Below are positions 25,512 through 34,752 of a stretch of DNA of 64,000 nt, piece after piece. This DNA comes from CAMYOC01 sp963704875 (GTDB lineage: Bacteria; Pseudomonadota; Gammaproteobacteria; Steroidobacterales; XN24): assembly GCA_963704875.1 (NCBI GenBank), contig CAVPIA010000005.1:372001-436000 (forward strand), given 5' to 3'. A program made the translations under genes and the position numbers. Each line of letters opens with the position of its first letter. Position 1 is the stretch's first letter. The notes under the pieces were generated by a model. It did no database searches. It was given only the letters and a program-made list of their open reading frames with translations, and was not told the origin of the DNA.

Positions 25512-26126
25512 TCACCTGCGGAAAAGAAACTCCTGCATGCCGTTGCGTAACAGCATGGCTCGTTCCAGATGGTAGCCAGGCAGACACTGGCTCAAGTCTT
25601 CGGGTGAATACCTGGGCGCTGCCCGCATTTCCTGACTTAGCGCGACGGCTTGCAAACTGTGATCGTCTATCGGTACATAGCGATCAGGGATCATCGGCAT
25701 CTGGCGTTCTGCGTATACGACAAGTGCATGGACCAGCGTGCCTTTCTTGCTACGCTTAGCCACGCATTTCATCAGCGCCTTCAGCGCCGGACGCGACAGG
25801 TAGTTCCATAAATCCCAGCACAGAACCAGATCGGCGCATTCCGGCCGTTGATCCGGCAGCAGCCTGTCAATGCTGGCCTGCAGTTGCCGAGCGGGAAGAT
25901 CCTGATCGATGTCATTCAGGTTTGCTGCCAGGTCCGCAATCTCGAGACGGCAACGGTAGGCGCCAAACAGGGCGACGGTGCCAGCCTGAGGCGGACCCAG
26001 GTCCAACACCACATGTCGCTCGCCGTCCTTCATCCGCTCGACCATGGAATGGAACAGCGGCGCATTAAGCAGGTTCCCGCTGGCGACTGCAGACGGGTGC
26101 GGCTGGCGGCCAAGCGCCTGGCTCAT
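25512..26126 (-). CDS. protein of unknown function with a methyltransferase-like fold
   Basis: 204 residues. RHVVLDLGPPQAGTVALFG resembles the motif I glycine-rich loop of class I SAM-dependent methyltransferases, followed by RLEIADL (motif II acidic end) and CADLVLCWDLWNYL (motif IV-like). Because the loop is GPPQAG rather than GxGxG, activity is uncertain. It lies 33 bases downstream of the bactofilin gene on the same strand and may be in one unit with it. I do not recognise a more specific family. Confidence 0.55.
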   Translation of the reverse strand: MSQALGRQPHPSAVASGNLLNAPLFHSMVERMKDGERHVVLDLGPPQAGTVALFGAYRCRLEIADLAANLNDIDQDLPARQLQASIDRLLPDQRPECADLVLCWDLWNYLSRPALKALMKCVAKRSKKGTLVHALVVYAERQMPMIPDRYVPIDDHSLQAVALSQEMRAAPRYSPEDLSQCLPGYHLERAMLLRNGMQEFLFRR

Positions 26127-26159
26127 GATCAGATGCCGGGATTCAGCTTGCGAGCAGCG

Positions 26160-26729
26160 CTAGCTGGCCGCGCTGGTTTTTGCTTCCGTCAACAAGTCAC
26201 GACTTTTCCCAGCGTCATTACTGCTCCCGGATTTGGCCACGCTCGGCTTTGTCTCGTGACTCGCGCTCCGGCCTGAAGCTGGTTTCTTGCCCAGCAGCGA
26301 CTCCACGGCTTCAGGGTCCATTTCTATCGAGCCCTTGAAGCGCGCCCCGTCCTCGAGACTGACCCGGGGTGAGATGATATTGCCGCGTACCTGAGCGGTA
26401 CTGCGGATACAGACTCTCTCCGAGCCGATCAGATCGCCATCAACGTGACCATCGACAAAGACCGCTTGCGCACTGACGTCGGCCTTGACCTTGCCGTCGC
26501 GGCCCACTGTCAGGCTGTTGTTTAGCAAATTAATCTTGCCGCTGACCTCGCCCTGAATGATCAGATCTTCCTCGCCGCGCACATCGCCGTCGATCTGAAT
26601 CGATGCCCCGATCACCGCCGCTTCCCGGCTTCCGGATCTCCGGTTCGTTGTCTTGCCTGTGGCCGGCGCTGCATCGCCTGCGATGCCCCGGTCTGTCTCA
26701 TCTGAAGATTTCTTGCCGCGTTCAAACAT
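26160..26729 (-). CDS. bactofilin (polymer-forming cytoskeletal protein)
   Basis: 189 residues. The central part, about residues 38-140, is the bactofilin (DUF583) beta-helix: ASIQIDGDVRGEEDLIIQGE, then SGKINLLNNSLTVGRDGKVK and VDGHVDGDLIGSERVCIRS with a turn about every 17 residues. The N terminus and the Ala/Ser/Lys-rich C terminus are disordered. Bactofilins form nucleotide-free filaments linked to cell shape, stalks or polar positioning. No peptidase of the M23/LmdC kind is next to it. Confidence 0.9.
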   Translation of the reverse strand: MFERGKKSSDETDRGIAGDAAPATGKTTNRRSGSREAAVIGASIQIDGDVRGEEDLIIQGEVSGKINLLNNSLTVGRDGKVKADVSAQAVFVDGHVDGDLIGSERVCIRSTAQVRGNIISPRVSLEDGARFKGSIEMDPEAVESLLGKKPASGRSASHETKPSVAKSGSSNDAGKSRDLLTEAKTSAAS

Positions 26730-26884
26730 AATGACCTCCGTTGGCCTTTGTGCCCGCCTACCACTGGCGGGGCGATACCATGGGGTTGATAGTCAGTGAT
26801 GGGTTGGTGTAAATCAACCGTCGAACCCGGGCTGGCGCTTTGTGCCAGCGCGGTGGCGACTGCGGATCCTGGCCAGCACAGCGT

Positions 26885-27835
26885 CTAGCCCCAGAGTCCG
26901 TCAAGCGTATATGGCGACCCTGGGCCGGTGAAGAATGTGCCGTCGACGAATCGGTAAGCCCGGTCCAGCTTGTCGATTTCAGCCATCGCTGCCGCACCGA
27001 GGCTCGCTTCGCTGGCGGCGAAATTCTCGCGCAGCCGCCGTGGGTTTGAGGTTTTTGGGATGACGCTGGTACCGCGGTGCAATGCCCAGGCGATGAGCAC
27101 CTGACCCGCGCTCAAGGCATGCTTTTCCGCAATGGCCAGTATCACCGGATCTTCGAGCAAACACGGCTCGTCTGATTTTTTCAGCGCCTCGCTGCGATCG
27201 CCTGATCCCAGCGGCGAGTAAGCGGTCAATACGATGTCCTGTTCGTGGCACCAGTCGAGCAGATCCTGTTGTGCCAGATAGGGGTGACACTCGACCTGGT
27301 TGACGGCAGGTCGGATGTTCGCTGTATCGAGCAATTTCTCGATCTTGCCGCGGCTGAAATTCGACACGCCGATATTCCGGCACAGACCGCGTGAGGCTAT
27401 CTGCTCCATACCCGCCCAGGTCTGGCTGATCGGCGCCTGGCTCGCGCTGAGATACTCCGCGGGTTCTTGCGGAAAACTAATGCCGGGTCGGAACGCGACC
27501 GGCCAGTGGATAAGATACAGATCGAGGTACTCCAGATTGAGATCTCTCAATGTGCGTTCGATTGCTGGCCCAACGTCCGCGCGTGCATGATCGCTGTTCC
27601 ACAGCTTTGAGGTGATCCATAGTTCCTCACGCCGCACGTCTCCTGCGCGAATGGCGGCATTGATCGCCTGGCCGATCTCCGCCTCGTTGCCATAAATCGG
27701 CGCGCAGTCGAAATGCCGGTAACCGATGCCTATGGCCTCACGCACGACACTGGAAACTATCCCTGGATCCGATTTCCAGGTGCCCAGGCCCAGCGCTGGC
27801 ATGGTGCTGCCATTGGCAACACTGAAGGTCTTCAT
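26885..27835 (-). CDS. aldo/keto reductase
   Basis: 316 residues with the AKR barrel and catalytic tetrad: Asp in GYRHFDCAPIYGNE (Asp and Tyr), Lys in LWITSKLWNSDH and His in YLIHWPVAF. NADPH-binding motifs IPKTSNPRRLREN are near the C terminus. It resembles the family of xylose/aldehyde reductases that reduce aldehydes and ketones with NADPH. The start at 27835 (MKTFSVANGSTMPALGLGTW) is standard. A 12-base tandem repeat lies 75 bases upstream and may control it. Confidence 0.92.
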   Translation of the reverse strand: MKTFSVANGSTMPALGLGTWKSDPGIVSSVVREAIGIGYRHFDCAPIYGNEAEIGQAINAAIRAGDVRREELWITSKLWNSDHARADVGPAIERTLRDLNLEYLDLYLIHWPVAFRPGISFPQEPAEYLSASQAPISQTWAGMEQIASRGLCRNIGVSNFSRGKIEKLLDTANIRPAVNQVECHPYLAQQDLLDWCHEQDIVLTAYSPLGSGDRSEALKKSDEPCLLEDPVILAIAEKHALSAGQVLIAWALHRGTSVIPKTSNPRRLRENFAASEASLGAAAMAEIDKLDRAYRFVDGTFFTGPGSPYTLDGLWG

Positions 27836-27910
27836 ATTTGCTGCCTCCTGCCCGTCACAGCGCGCTCAATTCAGCATGATGCGCTATCGGGTTACCAGTG
27901 ATTGTTCGAT

Positions 27911-27934
27911 CGATCAGTCGACCGATCAGTCGAC
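27911..27934. promoter_or_regulatory. tandem 12-base repeat, candidate operator
   Basis: CGATCAGTCGAC occurs twice in direct succession, with GTCGAC palindromes inside each copy and a third partial piece (TCGATCGATC) just before. It lies between the divergent aldo/keto reductase and TorT-like genes. The form suits a regulator-binding site, but no regulator gene is adjacent. Nothing else is seen in this 283-base gap. Confidence 0.4.
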
Positions 27935-28118
27935 AAGTATAGCCAGACCGGGCAAACCCTGGTGAGTTCGAACAAAGCCACAGGCACATGATGTCCGCTG
28001 GCAGTTCACCGCTTCGCAGTGATGCGGTAGAGTTATCCAGCCCAGGCCGATGCATCATTTGTGCATCGAGATCGGGAAGCACGGACCAGGCTAGTCAGCG
28101 GGCCTCGAAAGGGAAGGT

Positions 28119-29240
28119 ATGCTCGATATTATTTGTTCCCCGCGGCGCCGGTTCCGGAGTTCCGGCTACCGTCTTGCGCTGCTGCTTATTCTGCTGACGA
28201 GCGTCGTCGCCTTGCCCGCTGAGGCGCGAGACGCCTGGTATCCGGTCCAGGTCGAGGTATGGGAACCGCCGTTCAATGATCAGCGCCAGCGCGTGGAAAG
28301 AGAATATGTGCCGCTGGAGCGGGCCGCGGAGCCCTGGCGAATCTGTCTGCTGATCCCGCATCTGAAAGACTCTTACTGGCTCGCGGTGAATTTTGCCGTC
28401 GTTGACGAGGCCCGGCGTCTGGGCGTGTCGGTGGCGGTGTTCTCGGCGGGTGGCTATGACCGGCTGGACCGTCAGCGAGTCCAGATCGACGAATGCTTGT
28501 CCCAAAACCCGGACGGCATATTGCTCAGCGCCGTTTCCAGCGATGGTCTGGATCTCGAAATAGAAAACGCGGTTGCCCGGGGTGTGCCGGTAGTCGATCT
28601 GATCAACGGCATTTCGTCGCCACTGATCAGGGCCCGGGTCGGAGCGGATTTCTGGGACATGGGTCATGCCACCGGCGCCTATCTGAATGCGCTGCAGTCG
28701 CAGCGGGGCACTCCTGTCCGTATAGCCTGGTTTCCGGGTCCCGCAGGGGCAGGGTGGGTGGAGGCCAGCGATGCGGGACTGCGTGACGCACTTGATGGCC
28801 AGGCGGTAGAGGTGGTGACCACTCTGAATGGTGATACCGGGCGCAGCGTGCAGCGCGGCCTGGTGGAAGCCGTTCTCGATCAGCCCCAGACACAGATTGA
28901 CTATGTTGTCGGTACCGCGGTCACGGCGGAGGTGGGGGTCACTATTATTCGCAGCCGGGGATTGAAGAATCAGGTGGGCCTGCTGGCCGATTATTACTCG
29001 CCTGCGGTGCACCGGTCTATCCGACGTGGCGAGATCATAGCGGCGCCCAGCGATCTGCCGGCACTGCAGACCCGGATTGCGCTGGATGTCATGGTGCGGA
29101 TACTCGAGCAGCGGGAATTTCCTGCCCATGTAGGTGCCAAGGTGGTCATGATCGACCGCGAGAGACTTGCCACCTGGGACGCATCATCGTCTTTGCCGCC
29201 GCGGGGATTCAGGCCGGTGTTTAACGTGGACTGGCAATGA
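28119..29240 (+). CDS. TorT-like periplasmic sugar-binding-fold sensor protein
   Basis: 373 residues with a signal segment (YRLALLLILLTSVVALPAEA) and a periplasmic-binding-protein type 1 fold: WRICLLIPHLKDSYWLAVNF, then NPDGILLSAVSSDGLD and NGISSPLIRARVGADFWDMG. TorT is the periplasmic partner of the TMAO sensor kinase TorS; it binds the ligand and presents it to the kinase. The overlap (ATGA at 29237) with a hybrid kinase gene supports this role. The kinase here has a CHASE-like input domain, so the ligand may not be TMAO. No TorCAD reductase is in the window. Confidence 0.75.
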   Translation: MLDIICSPRRRFRSSGYRLALLLILLTSVVALPAEARDAWYPVQVEVWEPPFNDQRQRVEREYVPLERAAEPWRICLLIPHLKDSYWLAVNFAVVDEARRLGVSVAVFSAGGYDRLDRQRVQIDECLSQNPDGILLSAVSSDGLDLEIENAVARGVPVVDLINGISSPLIRARVGADFWDMGHATGAYLNALQSQRGTPVRIAWFPGPAGAGWVEASDAGLRDALDGQAVEVVTTLNGDTGRSVQRGLVEAVLDQPQTQIDYVVGTAVTAEVGVTIIRSRGLKNQVGLLADYYSPAVHRSIRRGEIIAAPSDLPALQTRIALDVMVRILEQREFPAHVGAKVVMIDRERLATWDASSSLPPRGFRPVFNVDWQ

Positions 29241-32152
29241 ACCAGGCCATCGACACCAGCACCGCGGATCAGCGGGCCGTTTCCAGCGCCGGCCGAGGAC
29301 TGACTATCTCGCTGATGGTCGCGGTCGCGCTTATCGGATTGCTCGGAAGCTACGGTGTGAGCGAGGTCCTGCGTGAACAGGCGGTCGCGGCATGGGAATC
29401 GGAATCTGGTCAGTCTGCACAAGCGCTGACCGGTACCGTGCTCGGCTGGCTTGAAGAGAGCTATGCGCCGGTGGCGGCGCTGGCCGTGCTGTTTGAGAAT
29501 TCCAGTGAGGTGACTGAAATCGAGTTGCTCGGTGCCGCGGAGGCTCTCGAAAGCAGGTCTTCCGCGTCGTTCCTGGATTCGATTGCCATCGTGCAGCCGG
29601 TTGCAGACAAGGGCCGCTGGCGGGTGGTGGCATCCAATGATCCGTTCGGGCCGTTGCCGACCGGTACAGGGCTCGCCGACCGAACCGAGGTCATGGATGC
29701 AGTTCAAGCGGCTGTCGCGCGCGCCGGGACCCAGATTCTCGGTCCGCCGTTCGAGGCTGAGAATGGCTATCGTTACCTGAGCGTCGCGCTCGCTGTTCAA
29801 TCACCAGGAGGTCAGTCGGTCGTCGTTCTCGGCATGTTGCGTCTCGACGAATTGATCAAAGGGCTGTTCGACGTTTTTGGTCTGGAGTCGATCGGTGTCA
29901 GGGTCGGCGGACGTTTCGCGGCAACAGACGGTCTCGGCCCGCGCCTGGACCTGGTCGACATCTCTCTTCCCCAGGCCAGCCTGGTGGTTCACGCACGCAG
30001 CGTCAGCGGCGGTGCCGAATTGTTCTTCGATTGGCATATCGGCTACGACGCGCGTGGCGGCGTCCAGGAAGGATCAGCGAATATCGTGTTGACAACCGGG
30101 GTGATCGGCACCCTGCTGTTGACCTGGTTTATCGGTTTCCTGCTGCGTCAGAACCGGATCGTTTCCGGGAAAGTCAGGGACGCCACTCGCGAACTGGCCG
30201 AGAGCGAGGCCCAGTTTCGCGCTTTCTATGATCTGAATCTGATTGGTCTGGCGCTTACCTCTCCGGAAAAAGGCTGGCTACGGGTGAATCAGTACCTGTG
30301 TGAACTACTTGAATACACCGAAGCAGAGCTGACGAGCCACAGTTGGGAGGAGTTGACGCACCCGGATGATCTGGCCGCAGACGTCAGGCAATATGAGCGT
30401 CTGGTGAAGAACGAGATCGACGGATACACGCTCGAGAAGCGTTTTCTCACCAGTTCCGGCGAAGCAATACCGGCGAATCTTGTGGTGCGTTGTATTCGCA
30501 AGGAAGACCAGAGCGTCGATTTCGTCGTCGCCATGGTCGAGGATATCCGCAAGCAAAAGGCCGCTGAGGCGGCATTGCTTGATGCAAAAGACATGGCTGA
30601 GACCGCGCGCGATGCGGCCGAACAGAATACCCGGGCCAAGTCCGCGTTTCTTGCCAACATGAGTCACGAATTGCGCACCCCGATGAACGCGATCATCGGC
30701 TATAGCGAGATGATCGAAGAAGAGCTGGAAGAGGAGGAGCTGGAGTCGTTCCTGCCTGACGTTCGCAAGATAAAGGCGGCCGGCAAACACCTGCTCGCGT
30801 TGATCAATGACATTCTTGACCTTTCCAAGGTCGAGGCCGGCCGGATGGATCTTTTCCTCGAGCGTTTCGATCTCAAGGAGATGCTTGAAGAATCCGCTGC
30901 GACGGTGCAACCGCTGATGGGTTCCAGAGATCTTGAATTTGTCACACGTTTTGCCGACGACCTCGGCGTGGTGCGCGCGGATCTGACCAAGTTGCGTCAG
31001 GCCCTGTTCAATCTGCTCTCGAATGCGGCCAAGTTCACCCACGAGGGGGAAGTCGTCCTTGCGGCGGAGCGTGAGGATCGCGATGGCGTTCCGTGGATTC
31101 GCATGGAAGTAAGGGACTCAGGCATCGGCATAGAGCAGGACAAGCTGAGCCAGGTGTTCGAGGAATTCACTCAGGCGGATCTGTCAACTACCCGGGAATA
31201 TGGCGGAACCGGCCTGGGATTGACCATCAGCAGGCGTTTCTGCCAGATGATGGGCGGCGATATCACCGTCGCCAGCACACCCGGGGTGGGCTCGACATTC
31301 ACCATCGAGATTCCGGCGGTCGTCGATGCGATGGAGGCAGCTCGCGTATCAGCGGAGAGCATTTCCGAAGCAGTGTCAAAAGTCGGTGAGGATGCGGAGC
31401 AGCGCGGAGATCTCGTGCTGATCATCGAGGACGATCCGGGCGCGCGCGAGCTGCTGGCAAGAACGCTGAAGAAGGATGGTTATCGCGTTGTCGAAGCCGC
31501 GGACGGAGAAGCCGGACTGGAGTTGGCGGCGAAGCTCAGGCCGGCGCTGATCACGCTGGACGTGATGATGCCTGGCGTGGATGGATGGGCGGTGTTGCGG
31601 CGCCTGAAGGCGGACCCGGAGCTCGCTGATATCCCAGTGGTCATGGTCAGTATGGTTGCTGACAAGGGTATGGGAACTGCTCTTGGCGCAGACGACTATC
31701 TGGTCAAACCCGTCGACAAGAGCGTGTTGTTGCGCGCGGTTGGCCGGTACGCTCAGGGTGAGAAGGCAGTAGTGCTGGTGGTCGATGATGATCTCCCGAC
31801 GCGTGAGTTGATGAGACGCACACTGGAGCAGCTGAAGCTGACTGTTCGCGAGGCCGCGAACGGGCAGCAGGCGCTGGATCAGATCGCGGACTCGGCTCCG
31901 GATCTGGTTTTGCTGGACCTTATGATGCCGGTGATGGATGGTTTCGAGTTTCTGCGCCGCTTGCGCGCCGGGGGCGGTTCCACCGCCCGGATACCGGTGA
32001 TCGTGCTGACTGCCAAGGTGCTGAGCGAAACAGAAAAGCGCCAGCTCAACGATAGCGCGCTGGAAGTTCTGGCAAAGGACGAGGATTGGCTCGGCAGCGT
32101 TGCCGGCGAGATTCGCAAAGCACTCAAAGCGGCGGCAGATCCGTCTGTGTGA
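29237..32152 (+). CDS. hybrid sensor histidine kinase (CHASE-like, PAS, HisKA, HATPase, two receivers)
   Basis: 971 residues. A transmembrane helix (about 24-45) and a CHASE-like periplasmic domain (to about 275, FLDSIAIVQPVADKGRW) are followed by a second helix (about 287-310) and a PAS domain (QFRAFYDLNLIGLALT). The HisKA domain has His477 in SHELRTPMN; the HATPase domain has N box LLSNAAKF and G boxes DSGIGIEQDK and GGTGLGLT. Two receiver domains end the protein, with phospho-acceptors Asp775 (TLDVMMPG) and Asp894 (LLDLMMPVMDG). There is no obvious HPt domain and no separate response regulator beside it. Probably partnered by the TorT-like protein upstream. Confidence 0.93.
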   Translation: MNQAIDTSTADQRAVSSAGRGLTISLMVAVALIGLLGSYGVSEVLREQAVAAWESESGQSAQALTGTVLGWLEESYAPVAALAVLFENSSEVTEIELLGAAEALESRSSASFLDSIAIVQPVADKGRWRVVASNDPFGPLPTGTGLADRTEVMDAVQAAVARAGTQILGPPFEAENGYRYLSVALAVQSPGGQSVVVLGMLRLDELIKGLFDVFGLESIGVRVGGRFAATDGLGPRLDLVDISLPQASLVVHARSVSGGAELFFDWHIGYDARGGVQEGSANIVLTTGVIGTLLLTWFIGFLLRQNRIVSGKVRDATRELAESEAQFRAFYDLNLIGLALTSPEKGWLRVNQYLCELLEYTEAELTSHSWEELTHPDDLAADVRQYERLVKNEIDGYTLEKRFLTSSGEAIPANLVVRCIRKEDQSVDFVVAMVEDIRKQKAAEAALLDAKDMAETARDAAEQNTRAKSAFLANMSHELRTPMNAIIGYSEMIEEELEEEELESFLPDVRKIKAAGKHLLALINDILDLSKVEAGRMDLFLERFDLKEMLEESAATVQPLMGSRDLEFVTRFADDLGVVRADLTKLRQALFNLLSNAAKFTHEGEVVLAAEREDRDGVPWIRMEVRDSGIGIEQDKLSQVFEEFTQADLSTTREYGGTGLGLTISRRFCQMMGGDITVASTPGVGSTFTIEIPAVVDAMEAARVSAESISEAVSKVGEDAEQRGDLVLIIEDDPGARELLARTLKKDGYRVVEAADGEAGLELAAKLRPALITLDVMMPGVDGWAVLRRLKADPELADIPVVMVSMVADKGMGTALGADDYLVKPVDKSVLLRAVGRYAQGEKAVVLVVDDDLPTRELMRRTLEQLKLTVREAANGQQALDQIADSAPDLVLLDLMMPVMDGFEFLRRLRAGGGSTARIPVIVLTAKVLSETEKRQLNDSALEVLAKDEDWLGSVAGEIRKALKAAADPSV

Positions 32153-32343
32153 TCTGGCTGGGCAATCTGGCTGTGCGATCTGGCGGCTGAAATAATGGCG
32201 CTGAACAATAATGCCGCCCCGGGACGCTGCTGGAGTGTGGCCGTTCGGTCGCCGAGGGTTCAGAGTCGCGCGGCCCCTGATCGATTCAGGCGGAGCCTGC
32301 ATGCGAGCGGCTCCAGCGTGCGCTCACGGCCACGGTTTAGATC

Positions 32344-33666
32344 ATGAAGCGAGTGCCCACCCCCTTGTTGATCATATTTGGTCTGGTCAACCTGCCGCTG
32401 TCCATGCTGATGTCGCCGACCGCGGCGATCCTGCCAAATTTTTATCTTGAGTACAGTGGCGTCACGCTTGCCGGTCTTGCTACCGCAACTCTGGTGGCGC
32501 GGCTGTTCGATGGCGTGACCGATCCTTTGATCGGCTTCCTCTCTGATCGCGCCGGCAATCGCAAACCGTGGATGGTCGGTGGCGCTGCGATGATCTCGAT
32601 CAGCATCTGGTTTTTGTTCAATCCCGGGTCGGAGGCAGGTCTGTCGCATCTCCTGCTGTGGTATCTGGTCGTTACCCTCGGCTGGACGCTGGTAGAGATT
32701 CCGCACACGGCGATGGCTGCCGAGCTGTCTGGCGATTACCAGGAACGTTCTCGCATCGTGTTGTGGCGTCAGTTGCTTGGTTTCGCCGGTGGCGTGATGT
32801 TTATGGCATCTCCCATGTTGGTGCTGGGAGGAAGCACCGAATTCAACCCGGCGGTGATGAGGACGCTCGCGGTATTCATTGCGCTGGGCCTGCCCTTGTT
32901 CGTGTTGGTGATGTGCTGGCAGGTGCCCGAGCCTGGACGCCGGGTCAGTTCGCGCAGATTGCAGCCGAAGGATCTTTGGCTGGCCCTGCGCAGGACACCG
33001 CCGCTGCAGTACTTTCTCGCCACTCAGGTCCTGTTCGGCCTGGCGACTGGCGCGGTGGCCAGTCTGTTTGTGATCTACGCAAGTCAGTATCTCGGGCTGG
33101 CGGACAAAATCCCGCACATTGCCATGCCCATGACGCTGGCCATGGCCGCCGGCATGCCGTTGTGGCTGCAGTTGATGAAGCGGGTGGACAAACATCGCGC
33201 CTGGGCTGCCGCCGGTGTAGGCATGATCGCAAGCCTGATCTGGGTGCCGGTGCTGGAGCCCGGCCCGCAGGCGCTGGCGCCGATGATTGCGATCATGGCG
33301 GCTTTCGGCTTTTTTCTCGGTCTTTCTTCGATCGCACTGCCGTCGCTGCTGGCAGATCTGGTGGACTATGATGTGTGGAAGAATGGCAAGGACCGCGCGG
33401 CGATCTTGTTTTCCTTTCAGGCGCTGGTCACCAAGCTGAACCAGGGCGTTGGCGGTGCACTTGCGCTGTTTATTCCGACCCTGTTCGGTTTTGCCGGCAA
33501 GGGCGAGTTGTCGGCGGAATCTGTCCTCGGCCTGAAACTTGCCTTTGTTGCCTGGCCCGGCTTGCTATTGTTACCGATGACGATCCTGGCCTGGCGGTAT
33601 CCGCTAAACCGGCGTGCGCACGCAATCCTGGCGCGCCGACTGGCGGCGCGAGCTAAATCCGCTTGA
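32344..33666 (+). CDS. MFS transporter, GPH:cation symporter (MelB-like) type
   Basis: 440 residues with twelve hydrophobic segments. The N-terminal motif TATLVARLFDGVTDPLIGF, then DRAGNRKPWMVGG, is typical of the glycoside-pentoside-hexuronide family (MFS_2), which includes MelB and related sugar symporters. Asp-rich helix I-II regions match the cation site. Substrate is unknown: relatives in non-enteric bacteria carry other solutes. It has no sugar-catabolic neighbours. 190 bases without a gene separate it from the kinase. Confidence 0.85.
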   Translation: MKRVPTPLLIIFGLVNLPLSMLMSPTAAILPNFYLEYSGVTLAGLATATLVARLFDGVTDPLIGFLSDRAGNRKPWMVGGAAMISISIWFLFNPGSEAGLSHLLLWYLVVTLGWTLVEIPHTAMAAELSGDYQERSRIVLWRQLLGFAGGVMFMASPMLVLGGSTEFNPAVMRTLAVFIALGLPLFVLVMCWQVPEPGRRVSSRRLQPKDLWLALRRTPPLQYFLATQVLFGLATGAVASLFVIYASQYLGLADKIPHIAMPMTLAMAAGMPLWLQLMKRVDKHRAWAAAGVGMIASLIWVPVLEPGPQALAPMIAIMAAFGFFLGLSSIALPSLLADLVDYDVWKNGKDRAAILFSFQALVTKLNQGVGGALALFIPTLFGFAGKGELSAESVLGLKLAFVAWPGLLLLPMTILAWRYPLNRRAHAILARRLAARAKSA

Positions 33667-33724
33667 GTATGGTGACCGACACAACGTCGACCTGATTCGG
33701 GCATGGGCCCGGGAGATAAGGACA

Positions 33725-34528
33725 ATGAACAGAGCTTCATGGGTGCTACTCGCGCTGCTTGCGATTGGGGCCAGCGCCTACCTGATCTATCAGAAGTTTC
33801 AGCCCGAACCTGCTGAGATCAGCGTATCGCCAGCGCCTGCGGAAGCCGCGCCGGAATTGCCTGCGGCATCCGCAAGCGTTCCGGAACCTATCGAAACGAT
33901 GCCGCCGCCGGCCCCAGCGCAGCCCGCCGTATCGTTGCCGGCTCTCGATGACAGTGATTCCGAAGTGCATGATGCAGCGGTCGGGATTTTTGGCGACGAC
34001 TATGTTGAGCAGTTTCTGGTGCCAGCCGATATCGTGCGCAAACTGGTCGTCACCACCGATAACGCGCCGCGTGACAAGATCGCGCTCAGGCTGCGGGCGG
34101 TGCCCCCGCTTCCGGGAAAATTCGTCACCGAGGGCGATGCTGAACTTACCGTGCTCAGCGAGCAAAACTTCGAACGTTACACGCCATGGGTGACTGTGTT
34201 TGCCAACGCCCCGGCAACCGAGCTGGCAGAGATTTACGCGCGCTACTATCCCCTGTTTCAACAGGCTTATGTGGATCTGGGTTATCCGGATCAACAGTTC
34301 CATCATCGGATGTTGCAGATGATCGATGATTTGCTGGCGGCTCCGGAGGTGGATGAACCGGTTTATCTGGTCAGGCCGCATGTGCTGTACCAGTTTGCCA
34401 ACCCGGAACTGGAAGCGCTGTCGGCCGGACAAAAAGCGTTGATCCGCATGGGTCCTGTCAACGCGGGTCTGGTGAAAAGGAAGCTCAGAGAAATCCGTCC
34501 CCTGATTGTTTCAGCGGGACAGAATTGA
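33725..34528 (+). CDS. DUF3014 family membrane-anchored protein
   Basis: 267 residues: one N-terminal membrane helix (ASWVLLALLAIGASAYLIY), a Pro/Ala-rich linker (about 27-75) and a folded domain of the DUF3014 family (VGIFGDDYVEQFLVPADIVRKL, then RYYPLFQQAYVDLGYPDQQF). The domain should face the periplasm. No function is known. The ATG at 33725 is preferred since it puts the membrane helix at the very start; longer readings overlap the preceding transporter gene. Confidence 0.8.
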   Translation: MNRASWVLLALLAIGASAYLIYQKFQPEPAEISVSPAPAEAAPELPAASASVPEPIETMPPPAPAQPAVSLPALDDSDSEVHDAAVGIFGDDYVEQFLVPADIVRKLVVTTDNAPRDKIALRLRAVPPLPGKFVTEGDAELTVLSEQNFERYTPWVTVFANAPATELAEIYARYYPLFQQAYVDLGYPDQQFHHRMLQMIDDLLAAPEVDEPVYLVRPHVLYQFANPELEALSAGQKALIRMGPVNAGLVKRKLREIRPLIVSAGQN

Positions 34529-34752
34529 ACAGATTGCTGGCTGATGCTGCGCCCGATATTGCGGGGCAGGCGAAGGAATCTGCGTGATGACACGTCTCTG
34601 TTCACAGGCGAGTGCGCAGGTCAACGGATTCGTATTTTCGTGCTCCCGACTTGACTGACCGACCCAGTAATGGCCAGATTAGCTGCGGTTAGACAACGCA
34701 TTGCCTGAGTGAAGGCTAAATCATGCGCGTGAATTTGCGCCGGAGGATCAGG

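Noticed and set aside
27911..27934. Phage attachment site
   Set aside because: Short tandem repeats without a tRNA or integrase nearby; an operator is simpler.
28095..29129. 344-codon minus-strand frame
   Set aside because: Opposite the TorT-like gene, which has a signal peptide, a fold match and overlap with the kinase; the minus frame has none.
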